NCBI GenBank assembly: GCA_942492635.1
Contig: CALOFP010000002.1
Coordinates: 434,001 to 498,000 of the forward strand
Origin: CALOFP01 sp942492635
GTDB lineage: Bacteria > UBP6 > UBA1177 > CALOFP01
Direction: 5' to 3'
DNA: 64,000 nt
The notes under the pieces were generated by a model. That model had not been told where the DNA came from. It saw only the letters and a list, made by a program, of their open reading frames with translations, and did not search any database. Of the stretch, positions 35,316-43,786 are shown piece by piece. Within the stretch, counting starts at the first letter, position 1. Each line of letters starts with the position of its first letter. A program made the translations under genes and the position numbers.

Positions 35316-36911
35316 ATGAAATTATTACCGGTCTTAATTATTTCATTGTTTATCCTTTCCTGTTCCTCCTCAAAAAAGGAGGAACAGGCCCCTTCGGGGC
35401 AGAGTGATAACGATAGGGGTGTCGTTACAGATAATTCTAGTGACGAGGATAACAAAAAGACGGTTAACGATGTTGAAAAAAAAGAAGATTTAGACAACAC
35501 CTCAGATGACCAAGACAATAAAAAAGTCGATAACGAGGAAGAGAGCGATATTGAAGATGAAGCAACTGATGATGACGAAGGCGGCATTCCTCCAGCAGAT
35601 GGGGACCCTTATGCACATTGCAAAGTGAATATTCCATATAAATATTACGGTGATGTTAATATTGTAGCAGAAGATCCGGAGAATATAAGAGAGGATCTAT
35701 GGGGCTCTTTTTACGATAAGATAAAGAAAGAAGAGAAGCCATGTGTTCCGAATGAATATGATGTCTGCGCCGACAAATATCCATATGAACCAGCGCTGGT
35801 TTGCGTACACCCACAAAGCGGTACATCCACTTCTATGGATGATACAATTCTTGAATTTCCATATGATTATGTTTTAACACCTTCAAAGTTCCAGATAGAC
35901 AATTTAGTGCCCATTGTTTATTTTAAACAGAAAAATGGAAAATTGTTGATAAGTATGAGTGGGTTCTCGAGAGAAGCAGCCGGAGCTTACTTATATGATA
36001 TTGAAAAAAAACAGGTGATTAAGTACGGAAGATATTTCTATGATGGAACATGGAATGGAAGATACATTGTGGGTACAACTGCTGATTTTGGATACAACAG
36101 GTTGGATGAGGATGATCCAAATTTTAATAGAGAACAGGAAATTATTTACTATGATACTAAGTTAAGCAAATATGGCTACGCCTACCCTAAAAATACACAT
36201 TTATTATCTGCAACATACACGAGAATGAGTGATACTCACATTGTAACGAGTGTATTTCTGAAACCAGAGACAAAGGCAAGAGTATTCTATACTCGAATCG
36301 GAGAATGGGACAAGTGGAAAGAATTAACATATAAGGTTGATACAAAAAATACCGGAGCAGGAAAAGGTCAACTTATAGGTCAATATTTTACATGGTTCAC
36401 TGACAATTTGGAAATAGCTTATTGCGACTTGGAAAAGGGTGATGACGGATGTTTCACTGTCTCAAGGCCGGGAAATAAAGCTAGGTATGTTAAAATGAAT
36501 GATAGAAATACTCTTTATTACGATATTGAAGATTCTGGAACTGAAAAAGGAAGTATCATGATAAAAGCTGATGTTAGTGACCCCAAAAATATTAAATATG
36601 CAGAGCTGTTTAAGTACAACTGGATTTTATCTGCTCAGGATGTAAACGATGATTACCTACTTTATGGCAAAGTTACTGGTGATGATGGCTATCGCTTCAT
36701 GCATTCAATTTGTTACTACAGATTCAAGGATAAAAAACAATTCTGTCTGGAAGATGAAAAAGATGCAACTGTAGATAAATTGCATGCAGTTATGTGGAAA
36801 CACTATCTCGTCTACGAGAATAATACCGATGTGATTATCCGTAATATGAAAGAATACTGCGAACACCATCCCGACAGATGTCCTTTTGAAGAATTTACGA
36901 AGAAGAAGTGA
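35316..36911 (+). CDS. Lipoprotein of unknown function with acidic linker
   Basis: 531 residues, ATG 35316 after TAGGAG. Signal peptide with lipobox LSCSSS, then an Asp/Glu/Asn-rich linker of about 75 residues and a C-terminal domain of roughly 430 residues. The domain has paired cysteines and strand-turn repeats (for example GAYLYDIEKK, RYIVGTTAD, YYDTKLSKYGY) suggestive of a propeller. Probably exposed on the outer membrane. The codon choice (many ATA, AGA, AAA) is more AT-rich than in flanking genes. Two strong hairpins occupy codons 15-29. No family recognised. Confidence 0.75.
   Translation: MKLLPVLIISLFILSCSSSKKEEQAPSGQSDNDRGVVTDNSSDEDNKKTVNDVEKKEDLDNTSDDQDNKKVDNEEESDIEDEATDDDEGGIPPADGDPYAHCKVNIPYKYYGDVNIVAEDPENIREDLWGSFYDKIKKEEKPCVPNEYDVCADKYPYEPALVCVHPQSGTSTSMDDTILEFPYDYVLTPSKFQIDNLVPIVYFKQKNGKLLISMSGFSREAAGAYLYDIEKKQVIKYGRYFYDGTWNGRYIVGTTADFGYNRLDEDDPNFNREQEIIYYDTKLSKYGYAYPKNTHLLSATYTRMSDTHIVTSVFLKPETKARVFYTRIGEWDKWKELTYKVDTKNTGAGKGQLIGQYFTWFTDNLEIAYCDLEKGDDGCFTVSRPGNKARYVKMNDRNTLYYDIEDSGTEKGSIMIKADVSDPKNIKYAELFKYNWILSAQDVNDDYLLYGKVTGDDGYRFMHSICYYRFKDKKQFCLEDEKDATVDKLHAVMWKHYLVYENNTDVIIRNMKEYCEHHPDRCPFEEFTKKK
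35359..35400 (+). repeat. Two consecutive hairpins within the lipoprotein 5' coding region
   Basis: CCTGTTCCTCCT at 35359-35370 pairs perfectly with AGGAGGAACAGG at 35377-35388 across the loop CAAAAA. Immediately after, GCCCC-TTC-GGGGC at 35388-35400 forms a second stem. Both lie in codons just downstream of the start and include an internal AGGAGG. No T-run follows. Confidence 0.6.
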
Positions 36912-36986
36912 TAACTGACCAAGGAAGAGCAATCTAAAGACTTTTCATCTGAATCTCCCATATTTCGAAAAAATTACAGCATGCAG

Positions 36987-37010
36987 CGGGGGTGCGGCCG
37001 TTTGCCCCCG
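36987..37010. terminator. GC hairpin between convergent genes, possible bidirectional terminator
   Basis: CGGGGG at 36987-36992 pairs with CCCCCG at 37005-37010 around a 12-base loop. It sits between the convergent lipoprotein and thioredoxin genes. T-tracts are weak on both sides. Confidence 0.45.
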
Positions 37011-37050
37011 AATTTGAGAAGAATATTGTGTTGTTTGTTGGATAATGTTT

Positions 37051-37371
37051 CTATCGGTGTTTTTCTACAAGATCTTTATAGACATCTTTGGGTGCAGCGC
37101 CGACAAAGTTCTCAACCTCTGAACCGTTTTTGAAAACCTTTACGTTCGGGATTCCCCTGATTCCGAACTGGATGGCCAGGGCTTGCTCTTCGTCAGTGTT
37201 TACCTTTGCAAATTTGACGTTGGCTGCATCCCGGTATTCGTTTGCAAGTTCTTCGAAGACAGGTCCCACCATGCGGCATGGTCCGCACCACGGTGCCCAG
37301 AAGTCTATAATTACTACTCCATCGAAATCCTTAACTTCTTCGTTGAAATTTGATTGTGTAAGGTTAAGCAT
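37051..37371 (-). CDS. trxA: Thioredoxin
   Basis: 106 residues, ATG 37371 behind AGGAGG. The active site is WAPWCGPCRM with C29 and C32, and the cis-Pro segment IRGIPNVKVF follows. Length and sequence match classic TrxA, which reduces disulfides in cytoplasmic proteins with electrons from thioredoxin reductase. No reductase gene is adjacent. Confidence 0.95.
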   Translation of the reverse strand: MLNLTQSNFNEEVKDFDGVVIIDFWAPWCGPCRMVGPVFEELANEYRDAANVKFAKVNTDEEQALAIQFGIRGIPNVKVFKNGSEVENFVGAAPKDVYKDLVEKHR

Positions 37372-37784
37372 TTTTTCCTCCTATGAAAAATTGTTGAAAT
37401 ATGTAAGGAGCGAATGGATGATTTTAAAAAGTCATCTCTCGTTACGAAATCGTCTGCTCTCTCAATGAGGCCGATTTTCGAACGTCTCAAAAATCAAGTT
37501 ACATGAAAAGTGTGCTAATAGCAAATAAAAAATGTGGAGGCCAAAGAGCTGCTGCGAGGGATGAACAGAAAGATTAATAAATTCAGAGTTAGATTAATGT
37601 GTTTGATTCACAAATCTGGCAAAAAATCCGAAAAATTGCCAATTCACAGGCGCTGGAATCTCTTGATTATCGTTCCTCAACTCTTCGACTTTTCAACTTT
37701 TCCACCCATGCTGACTCATCTTCTTTGACAAAAGGGTAATTGATATATAAATTAAGCGAAGTTTTTAATTGTTTTCGGATCCTG
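37372..37784. other. 413-base intergenic region before the SMC operon
   Basis: No credible gene; a 64-codon reading at 37534-37728 has no ribosome binding site or family features. A small hairpin TGGCAA (37617-37622)/TTGCCA (37636-37641) is present. The operon promoter lies at the right end. Confidence 0.5.
37725..37751 (+). promoter_or_regulatory. Candidate promoter of the Wadjet/Mks-like operon
   Basis: Perfect -35 TTGACA at 37725-37730 with TATAAA at 37746-37751 (15-base spacer). It places the transcript start downstream of the TTG at 37740, supporting translation from ATG 37785. Confidence 0.45.
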
Positions 37785-38240
37785 ATGATTCCCAAACCTA
37801 TCGCAAAAAAACTGAAAGAGCTGATTGACGGTGGAGAGATGAGTTACCCTTATTTCCCAAATAAAATGCTCTTGGACGAAATGGAAGAGGACTGTGTAAT
37901 TTCCATTTTTGTACTTGGAAGAAAAAGTAGCAGGATTATTCTTAACGGTGAGGATTACTTAAGGACTTTTCTGAGAAACAGGTATCTTCATTTCGGAGAT
38001 TTTGATCTTTCCGGAATGGTAATTTACACAAAACAGTTCCGCGATAAACTTGCCGCGTATCGGTGCGGTTACTTCATCCCTCCGAATGTTGAGGAGCTGA
38101 TAAAAAATTACGGGAATAGAGAGCTGTTTGAACGTCAATCCGACCGGACAAAAAACATTGATTTTTCATACTATCCTGAACTTGCGCAACTGACCGAAAT
38201 AATAAAGAGATATAAGAGCGGTCGGAGCAGGAATTGTTGA
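37785..38240 (+). CDS. Abbreviated JetD/Toprim-like protein of the SMC operon
   Basis: 151 residues from ATG 37785. The first 60 residues look like a winged helix (PYFPNKMLLDEMEEDCVI, then GRKSSRIILNGEDYLRTFL). They run directly into HFGDFDLSGMVIYTKQF (D72 and D74), the DxD half of a Toprim fold, followed by GYFIPPNVEELIKNYGNRELFERQ. JetD of Wadjet systems combines a DNA-binding N-terminus with a Toprim nuclease but is normally about 350-400 residues. The Glu-bearing first Toprim motif is not visible, so an internal segment seems missing. It may be degenerate or a minimal variant. It is the first gene of the operon, 13 bases before the next. Confidence 0.55.
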   Translation: MIPKPIAKKLKELIDGGEMSYPYFPNKMLLDEMEEDCVISIFVLGRKSSRIILNGEDYLRTFLRNRYLHFGDFDLSGMVIYTKQFRDKLAAYRCGYFIPPNVEELIKNYGNRELFERQSDRTKNIDFSYYPELAQLTEIIKRYKSGRSRNC

Positions 38241-38253
38241 TCGGAGATTTTTA

Positions 38254-39453
38254 ATGGTTTCATTTTCATCTTTAAAAGAGTTTCTTTCTCTTCTCAACAG
38301 GGAACGTGAACTTCTCACTTTTCTCTTTGAAAAGAGAAGCATTTCGATGGATTACAATACGGTTGTCTCGACAATTCCGATTAACGGCGAAGAGCGGATG
38401 GAAAAACTTCTCGGCTACGGTATTTTGACCAGAAACAGGAATACCGTTGAGATGGAAGACAGAATTCTGGAGTTCTTCGAGAACTTTCTTGTTGTGAACC
38501 AGGAGGTTAATATCGCATCGGTCAGCGAGCATCTGGAATCTCTTAAAAATAATATTCTCTACTACCTCGCGGAGACGAAGGAGTCGGAAAAAAATCACTA
38601 TCTGCGGCAGATAAAAAGAAGGCTTATGAATATTCATTCCACATTAATCGGAAACATAATACTTCTTTCCCAGAATGTGGAGAATGTCTACAAAACCGAG
38701 AGTAATCCGAAAATTAAGAGACTCAAGCTTGAAAATTACAGGGACAAGCGAAGCTCCCTTGTTATTTTTATGGATGAGTTGGAAAAACTGCTCAAGGATA
38801 TGTTTTTTTCGATTGTAAGCGACTCTGTTCTTGAAGAAATAGTTGTTAATTTAAAGTTTGATCTTTTAAAAGTTAAGGACAATCTTCTTGAAATTCAGCA
38901 TCAAATCATCGCCTACCTTCTCAATATAAAAAAACAGACGGCTGTCTATGAAAAACTGCAGAAGATAAAGTTTTTTCGAGATTCTCATGAAATTACGAGA
39001 AAAACAAATATTCTTGAAGTGTTGCAGTCATCAATGTCCATGAATTTTCAGCCGCCCATAAGACTCAGGACCAACATAAATCCTTTCCAGTTCGATTATC
39101 CTGAAACCGAGGAAATTCTTAAGAAGATTCTGAAGGATATAGAACTGGGAAAACGTGAGAAGGTGTACGCCGAACCCATTGAGAAGGGCTATTTCAGCGA
39201 GGGGGAAAGCGTCCGCGTAATTCTTGATTATGAAAGAATCAAGGAGGACTTTCTCAAAAGCGGTAAGGATCTTTTTCTCTTTCTCATGGGATACGATTAT
39301 GAAACGGAAGTTTCGGAAATGGAAAAGGTATCCGCATTTTTCAAAATTTTCCGGAAATATTATGACGAACTTAAAATCGATGATGAGTACGGTTACTTTC
39401 CCGAACTGGAAATTGAATATTTGAAAGTATACAGAAACGAGGTTGCAATATGA
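38254..39453 (+). CDS. MukF/MksF/JetA-like kleisin subunit
   Basis: 399 residues. An N-terminal winged-helix-like region (ELLTFLFEKRSISMDYNTVV) is followed by long helices (about 85-250) and a C-terminal domain, the layout of bacterial kleisins of the MukF/MksF/JetA type. Assignment rests on size, predicted helices and position before a MukE-like gene and an SMC-like gene. It would bridge the ATPase heads and load the partner subunit. It overlaps the next gene as ATGA. Residue-level homology is weak by eye. Confidence 0.6.
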   Translation: MVSFSSLKEFLSLLNRERELLTFLFEKRSISMDYNTVVSTIPINGEERMEKLLGYGILTRNRNTVEMEDRILEFFENFLVVNQEVNIASVSEHLESLKNNILYYLAETKESEKNHYLRQIKRRLMNIHSTLIGNIILLSQNVENVYKTESNPKIKRLKLENYRDKRSSLVIFMDELEKLLKDMFFSIVSDSVLEEIVVNLKFDLLKVKDNLLEIQHQIIAYLLNIKKQTAVYEKLQKIKFFRDSHEITRKTNILEVLQSSMSMNFQPPIRLRTNINPFQFDYPETEEILKKILKDIELGKREKVYAEPIEKGYFSEGESVRVILDYERIKEDFLKSGKDLFLFLMGYDYETEVSEMEKVSAFFKIFRKYYDELKIDDEYGYFPELEIEYLKVYRNEVAI

Positions 39454-40013
39454 ACACTCCTCCACAGAAAACCGCAGATATTTTCAATGCTTTGAATAAA
39501 GGGCGGTTCATAAGCTCCAACAGTGTAGATCCAGAGGAGAAGTCTCTTTTTCGAATAATTGAAGAGAATTTTGACGATCTTTACGAATATTTTTCACATA
39601 TCGACCTCTACCTTGAACAGGGTGATGAATTTTTTTATTTCAGCAGGGACGATAAGAAGATCGATCTGGAAAACAAATTGAAAAGGATGCTCCGCTACAT
39701 CGACATCCTTGATTTTTTCAAGAGTTACGACACCCTCTTTACCTCAGGGTACCGATTCTCCAGCAGTGCGATAGCTGAGAAATGCAAGGTAGACAGCAAC
39801 CTGCAGAGAAAGCTCGAGTCGATCCAGAGTTCCTCCGGGACCGATAAAATTCAAAAAAAAATCGAGGAGGTGGCCGTCGAATTGGAAAAGCTCTCCTACT
39901 TTGCCATGGAAAATGAAATAGAAGGGACCTACAAGGTTTTGAGCAGCTTCAAATATCTTGAGGAGATTGTGAACAAGATAGAAATTGCCGGAGAAGAAGA
40001 TGAAACTGCTTAA
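39450..40013 (+). CDS. MukE/MksE/JetB-like subunit
   Basis: 187 residues, starting inside the stop of the preceding gene (ATGA). Features: an acidic helical protein of the size of JetB/MksE, with FNALNKGRFIS near the N-terminus, LFRIIEENFDDLYEYF, and an L-R-M-L-R-Y-I-D-I-L core typical of a winged-helix dimer subunit. The 3' end overlaps the SMC gene by 14 bases. The role as kleisin-associated subunit is inferred from gene order. Confidence 0.6.
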   Translation: MNTPPQKTADIFNALNKGRFISSNSVDPEEKSLFRIIEENFDDLYEYFSHIDLYLEQGDEFFYFSRDDKKIDLENKLKRMLRYIDILDFFKSYDTLFTSGYRFSSSAIAEKCKVDSNLQRKLESIQSSSGTDKIQKKIEEVAVELEKLSYFAMENEIEGTYKVLSSFKYLEEIVNKIEIAGEEDETA

Positions 40014-43000
40014 CAGAATAGTTTTTATTAATGCGGGAGACGCCGTTTACAACGAGATAAACCTGAATGGAAATATCCTGCTGATCGGATCTAACGGAAC
40101 TGGAAAAAGCTCGATTCTTCGTACGATTTTGTTTTTCTACAATGGAGATCCGAAGAAACTCGATATAAGACGCAACCAGAAATCATTTGCCGATTACTAT
40201 TTTCAAACGGAAAATTCCTATATTATTTACGAAGTTAAAAACGGTGAAGATTTCTATAGTGTAATTTTACACAAGAGTAGGAATACGCTCCGATATTATT
40301 TCGCCGACACTCCCTACAGAAAGGATCTTTTTGTTCTCGGTGACAAAGCTTTGACCATAAAGGAGATTCTCCGAAATCTCAACGCTTCCCTGATAAGCTG
40401 CAGCAGTGCGGTTTCCGGATTCAAGAACTATCTTTCGGTTCTCTACGGCGACAATCCCGGTTCAAAGTTGGAAAAGTATTCCTTTCTCGAAGGCGGAAAC
40501 TACCAGACAATTCCGAGAACAATCTCCAACATCTTCATAAATGCCAGTGTGGAAGGTGATTTCCTTAAAAAGATAATCATAAATTCGATCGAGGAGAAAC
40601 AGTTTAAGCTTTCCCTCGATGTTATCGAGCGGGAGCTCAGACAGTTCGACTACAACTTTTCACAGGTGAAATTGTGGAAAAAACACGAAAATGACGCAAT
40701 CGACATTGTCGGACGCTTCGATAAGCTCAAAAAGCTCGAAAAGGAGAGGGATGCTCTCGTTGTCAATATGGCTGAAACCTACTCCGGGAAAAGGATTCTG
40801 GAGAAAAGGGTGGCCATGAAAATTGAGGCGTTAAGTCAGGAAAAAAGATCCCTTGAAGCGGATTTCGAGAAAAAAGAGGCCGCTTTCAAGCAGAATTTCA
40901 ACGAACAGACTCAGGAAATAGGAAAATATCAGAATTCTCTGGAGACTGCTGAAAGAAAAAAGATTCGCTACGAGAAGGAGAAGATAGAGGAGAAGATCAA
41001 TCTTGCCGAGCAGAAGCCTATTATCCAGAATCGTGTTGAAACGGAGAAGGGGAAACTGATTTCGCTGACGGAAAAGTTCAAGGACAGCGAGGTTGTTTTC
41101 GAACAGAGGAAAAAGGCAATTGAAAATGAACGAATTTCCGGAATAAATAGCCTTAACGAAAGAAAAAACAAATTTTCCGAAGAGTATAACAACTCTTTAA
41201 ACCTAATTCGCAAGCATGTTTCCGAACGAATTGAAAAAATAAAAGAGAAAAACGAAAAAGCCTACGCGGAAGCCGGAAAAACTCTTGAAGAAGCTTCAAA
41301 TTCCCTTAAAAATCTCGAAATCGAAAAAACCAGGACGAAATTGCTGCCGCTTTTCGATAAAGAGATCAGGAAATTGGAGAACGACATAGCCCATGTTGAG
41401 AAAAAACAGATAGTAAACGGCAGCGAGACGGAAAATGCTCTCCTGAAGAAGGAGCGTTCGCTTTCCGAATTCAAGAGAATGGCCGACGATCTCAAAAAAC
41501 AGATTTCGGAAAGAAAGAAAGCGGTTGACGAATCTCTGAACAGGATAGAGGATAAGCGTCAGGTTCTGGATGAAAAGCTGAAGAAGGTTGACGGCAGTTT
41601 CTATGACTTTCTCAACAAGAACTATCCCGAATGGTGGCACACAATAGGAAAGGTTTGCCGGGAGGATGTTCTTCTCAACGGATTCCTCGATCCAGTATTA
41701 AGGGTTGAGAAAAATCTTTTTTACGGAGTTGATATCAATCTCGACGAACTCAAGAGTGAGATTCCTACCGTTCAATCTTTTAATAAAAAGATAGAAGAAC
41801 TTGATGTTGAAAAGAAAGAGATTGAAAAAGATTTCACGGAATTTGTTAAGAAACAAAATCATGAAATCGAAGTGCTGACGAGAAAATTCAAGCAGCAGGA
41901 ATCTCAATTTATTGAAAGGGAGAAGGAGCTCGCTCTTGAAAAGAACACACTCCAGCAGAAGGCAAAACGGTTCAAAGTTGAGCTAGATGAACTGAAAGCC
42001 AGGGGCGAAAAAGATAAAGCCGGAAAAATCGAAACTCTGGAGAAATCCCAGGTTGAAGCGGAAAAGAGAGTCGAGGCGATTAAAAAGCAGTTGGCAAAGC
42101 TTAAAGCTTCTTACAAAGAGGATATCGAGGCGGAGAGAAAGCGGGAATCTGCTGACGTAGAAAAGCTTCGGCACAATTTTCATAGAGACCTTGAAAATCT
42201 TAAAAAGTCTGAAAAAGAACTAAACGATAGAATTTCGGCGGAATTTATCGCCCTTGAAAAGGAGAAAAAATCTTTCCTCGAAGGAAAAGGCATTGATTAC
42301 AGGAAAATCGAATCCGTTGAAAAAGAGATCCGGCATCTTGAACTCCGGTTGAAACTGATTGAAGAGAATCAGGTGGCAATTATCGAGTATAGAAAAGATA
42401 AAAAGGAGTGGATCGACAATATCGGCTTTTTCAACGAAAAGATAAAGAGCCACAGGGAGCAGAGGGAGAAGCTGGAAAAGGAATTTTCCGAATTCAAGGG
42501 AAAATTCAAGAGTAACGTTTTTGCAGTGGAAAAGGATCTCTCAAAAAACCGTTTCCTTCTCAAGGAGACGGTGACGGATCTTAAAAAGTTTGAAGCGTTT
42601 TCAAAAACCGAACTTTTCCGGGATATTAAGGAGAAGTTTGAAAAAGTTGACGGCACGGATGAGTCCGGATCACTTTATGAATTCATTACAGCGTTTGAGA
42701 AGAACCACGGCATCTGTATTGAGAAACGGCAGACATTCAAATCAAAAATCATTACGTTCGCGGGATATTTCAAGGAGGACAACCACTTCGGATTCGTGGT
42801 TTTCGGGCAGGATGACCTGACTTTCGACCGTTTTGCGGAAAAGCTGTCAAAATTCATACAGAACCGTGAGATCGAGGATTTCGAAAAGGAGATCGAGAAG
42901 CAGTACAGCATCCTCATAAACAACGTTTCCACCAAGGTTTCCGAGCTGATCTCCATGGAAGGTCGGATCCAGACCATTGTTTCAAAAATCAACAAAAGCT

Positions 43001-43635
43001 TTAAAAACTCCAACTTTGTGGGTGTTATCAAATCGATCGAATTGAAGCTTCAGGAAAATACAGATGTCGTAATGACGGCGCTGCGAGAAATACAGGCTTT
43101 TACCCAGGAGCATAGATTTTCCATCGGTCAGACATCCCTTTTCAACCTCGGCGACAACAAACCTGAGAACAAGAAGGCGATAGAGCTGCTGCAGAAGCTG
43201 CTCAAGAGAATTTCCGAGTATAAGAAGGATGAAATTCTTCTGGAAAACGCCTTCTCACTCAAAGTTCGAGTCTGCGAAAACAACAACGACACAGGGTGGG
43301 TTGAAAAAATCTCCGGAGTCGGTTCGAACGGAACTGATGTTCTCGTGAAAACAATGATTTACATCACGTTGATCTCCGTGTTTAAGGAAGTTGCAAACAG
43401 GAAAAAGAGGGATTTCAAGCTCCACTGCATTGTGGACGAAGTTGGAATCCTTGATAACAACTACCTGAAAGAGATGATGGATTTTGCCAACAGAAGAGAG
43501 ATCTCACTCATATTCGGCGCCCCCAACGAAAACAACGTCCTTCTCTACGACCACATCTACGAAGTGAGAAGGGACCGCAGAGCCAAAATCAAGGTCAACA
43601 GAATCGTTTCAAAAAGGGTGCTCTCTCAAAATTAA
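40000..43635 (+). CDS. MukB/JetC-like SMC ATPase
   Basis: 1,211 residues from ATG 40000, with GGAG six bases upstream inside the previous gene. Head domain Walker A GSNGTGKSS (K36), then about 800 residues of heptad-rich coiled coil (roughly 230-560 and 600-900) with a hinge-like interval near 540-590. The C-terminal head has signature-like GVGSNGTDVLVKTM (about 1106-1119) and Walker B CIVDEVGIL with D1146-E1147. This is the ABC-ATPase of a MukB/MksB/JetC condensin-type complex. With the three upstream genes it likely forms a Wadjet/Mks system that extrudes DNA loops and restricts plasmids. Confidence 0.8.
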   Translation: MKLLNRIVFINAGDAVYNEINLNGNILLIGSNGTGKSSILRTILFFYNGDPKKLDIRRNQKSFADYYFQTENSYIIYEVKNGEDFYSVILHKSRNTLRYYFADTPYRKDLFVLGDKALTIKEILRNLNASLISCSSAVSGFKNYLSVLYGDNPGSKLEKYSFLEGGNYQTIPRTISNIFINASVEGDFLKKIIINSIEEKQFKLSLDVIERELRQFDYNFSQVKLWKKHENDAIDIVGRFDKLKKLEKERDALVVNMAETYSGKRILEKRVAMKIEALSQEKRSLEADFEKKEAAFKQNFNEQTQEIGKYQNSLETAERKKIRYEKEKIEEKINLAEQKPIIQNRVETEKGKLISLTEKFKDSEVVFEQRKKAIENERISGINSLNERKNKFSEEYNNSLNLIRKHVSERIEKIKEKNEKAYAEAGKTLEEASNSLKNLEIEKTRTKLLPLFDKEIRKLENDIAHVEKKQIVNGSETENALLKKERSLSEFKRMADDLKKQISERKKAVDESLNRIEDKRQVLDEKLKKVDGSFYDFLNKNYPEWWHTIGKVCREDVLLNGFLDPVLRVEKNLFYGVDINLDELKSEIPTVQSFNKKIEELDVEKKEIEKDFTEFVKKQNHEIEVLTRKFKQQESQFIEREKELALEKNTLQQKAKRFKVELDELKARGEKDKAGKIETLEKSQVEAEKRVEAIKKQLAKLKASYKEDIEAERKRESADVEKLRHNFHRDLENLKKSEKELNDRISAEFIALEKEKKSFLEGKGIDYRKIESVEKEIRHLELRLKLIEENQVAIIEYRKDKKEWIDNIGFFNEKIKSHREQREKLEKEFSEFKGKFKSNVFAVEKDLSKNRFLLKETVTDLKKFEAFSKTELFRDIKEKFEKVDGTDESGSLYEFITAFEKNHGICIEKRQTFKSKIITFAGYFKEDNHFGFVVFGQDDLTFDRFAEKLSKFIQNREIEDFEKEIEKQYSILINNVSTKVSELISMEGRIQTIVSKINKSFKNSNFVGVIKSIELKLQENTDVVMTALREIQAFTQEHRFSIGQTSLFNLGDNKPENKKAIELLQKLLKRISEYKKDEILLENAFSLKVRVCENNNDTGWVEKISGVGSNGTDVLVKTMIYITLISVFKEVANRKKRDFKLHCIVDEVGILDNNYLKEMMDFANRREISLIFGAPNENNVLLYDHIYEVRRDRRAKIKVNRIVSKRVLSQN

Positions 43636-43786
43636 TTTCTTGGAACTGTTCCACATTTTTTGTGCAGCTATTCACAATATTATTCTGACCACACAATGTT
43701 TAGATTGTGTTTTCTTGAAATTCGAAATTATAGATGTAGTATTAATTTTGTTTCAGGCTAAATTATTTTAATAGGTGGAGAAAGTT

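Noticed and set aside
37534..37728. 64-codon reading between thioredoxin and the SMC operon
   Set aside because: No ribosome binding site or family features, and it overlaps a small hairpin.
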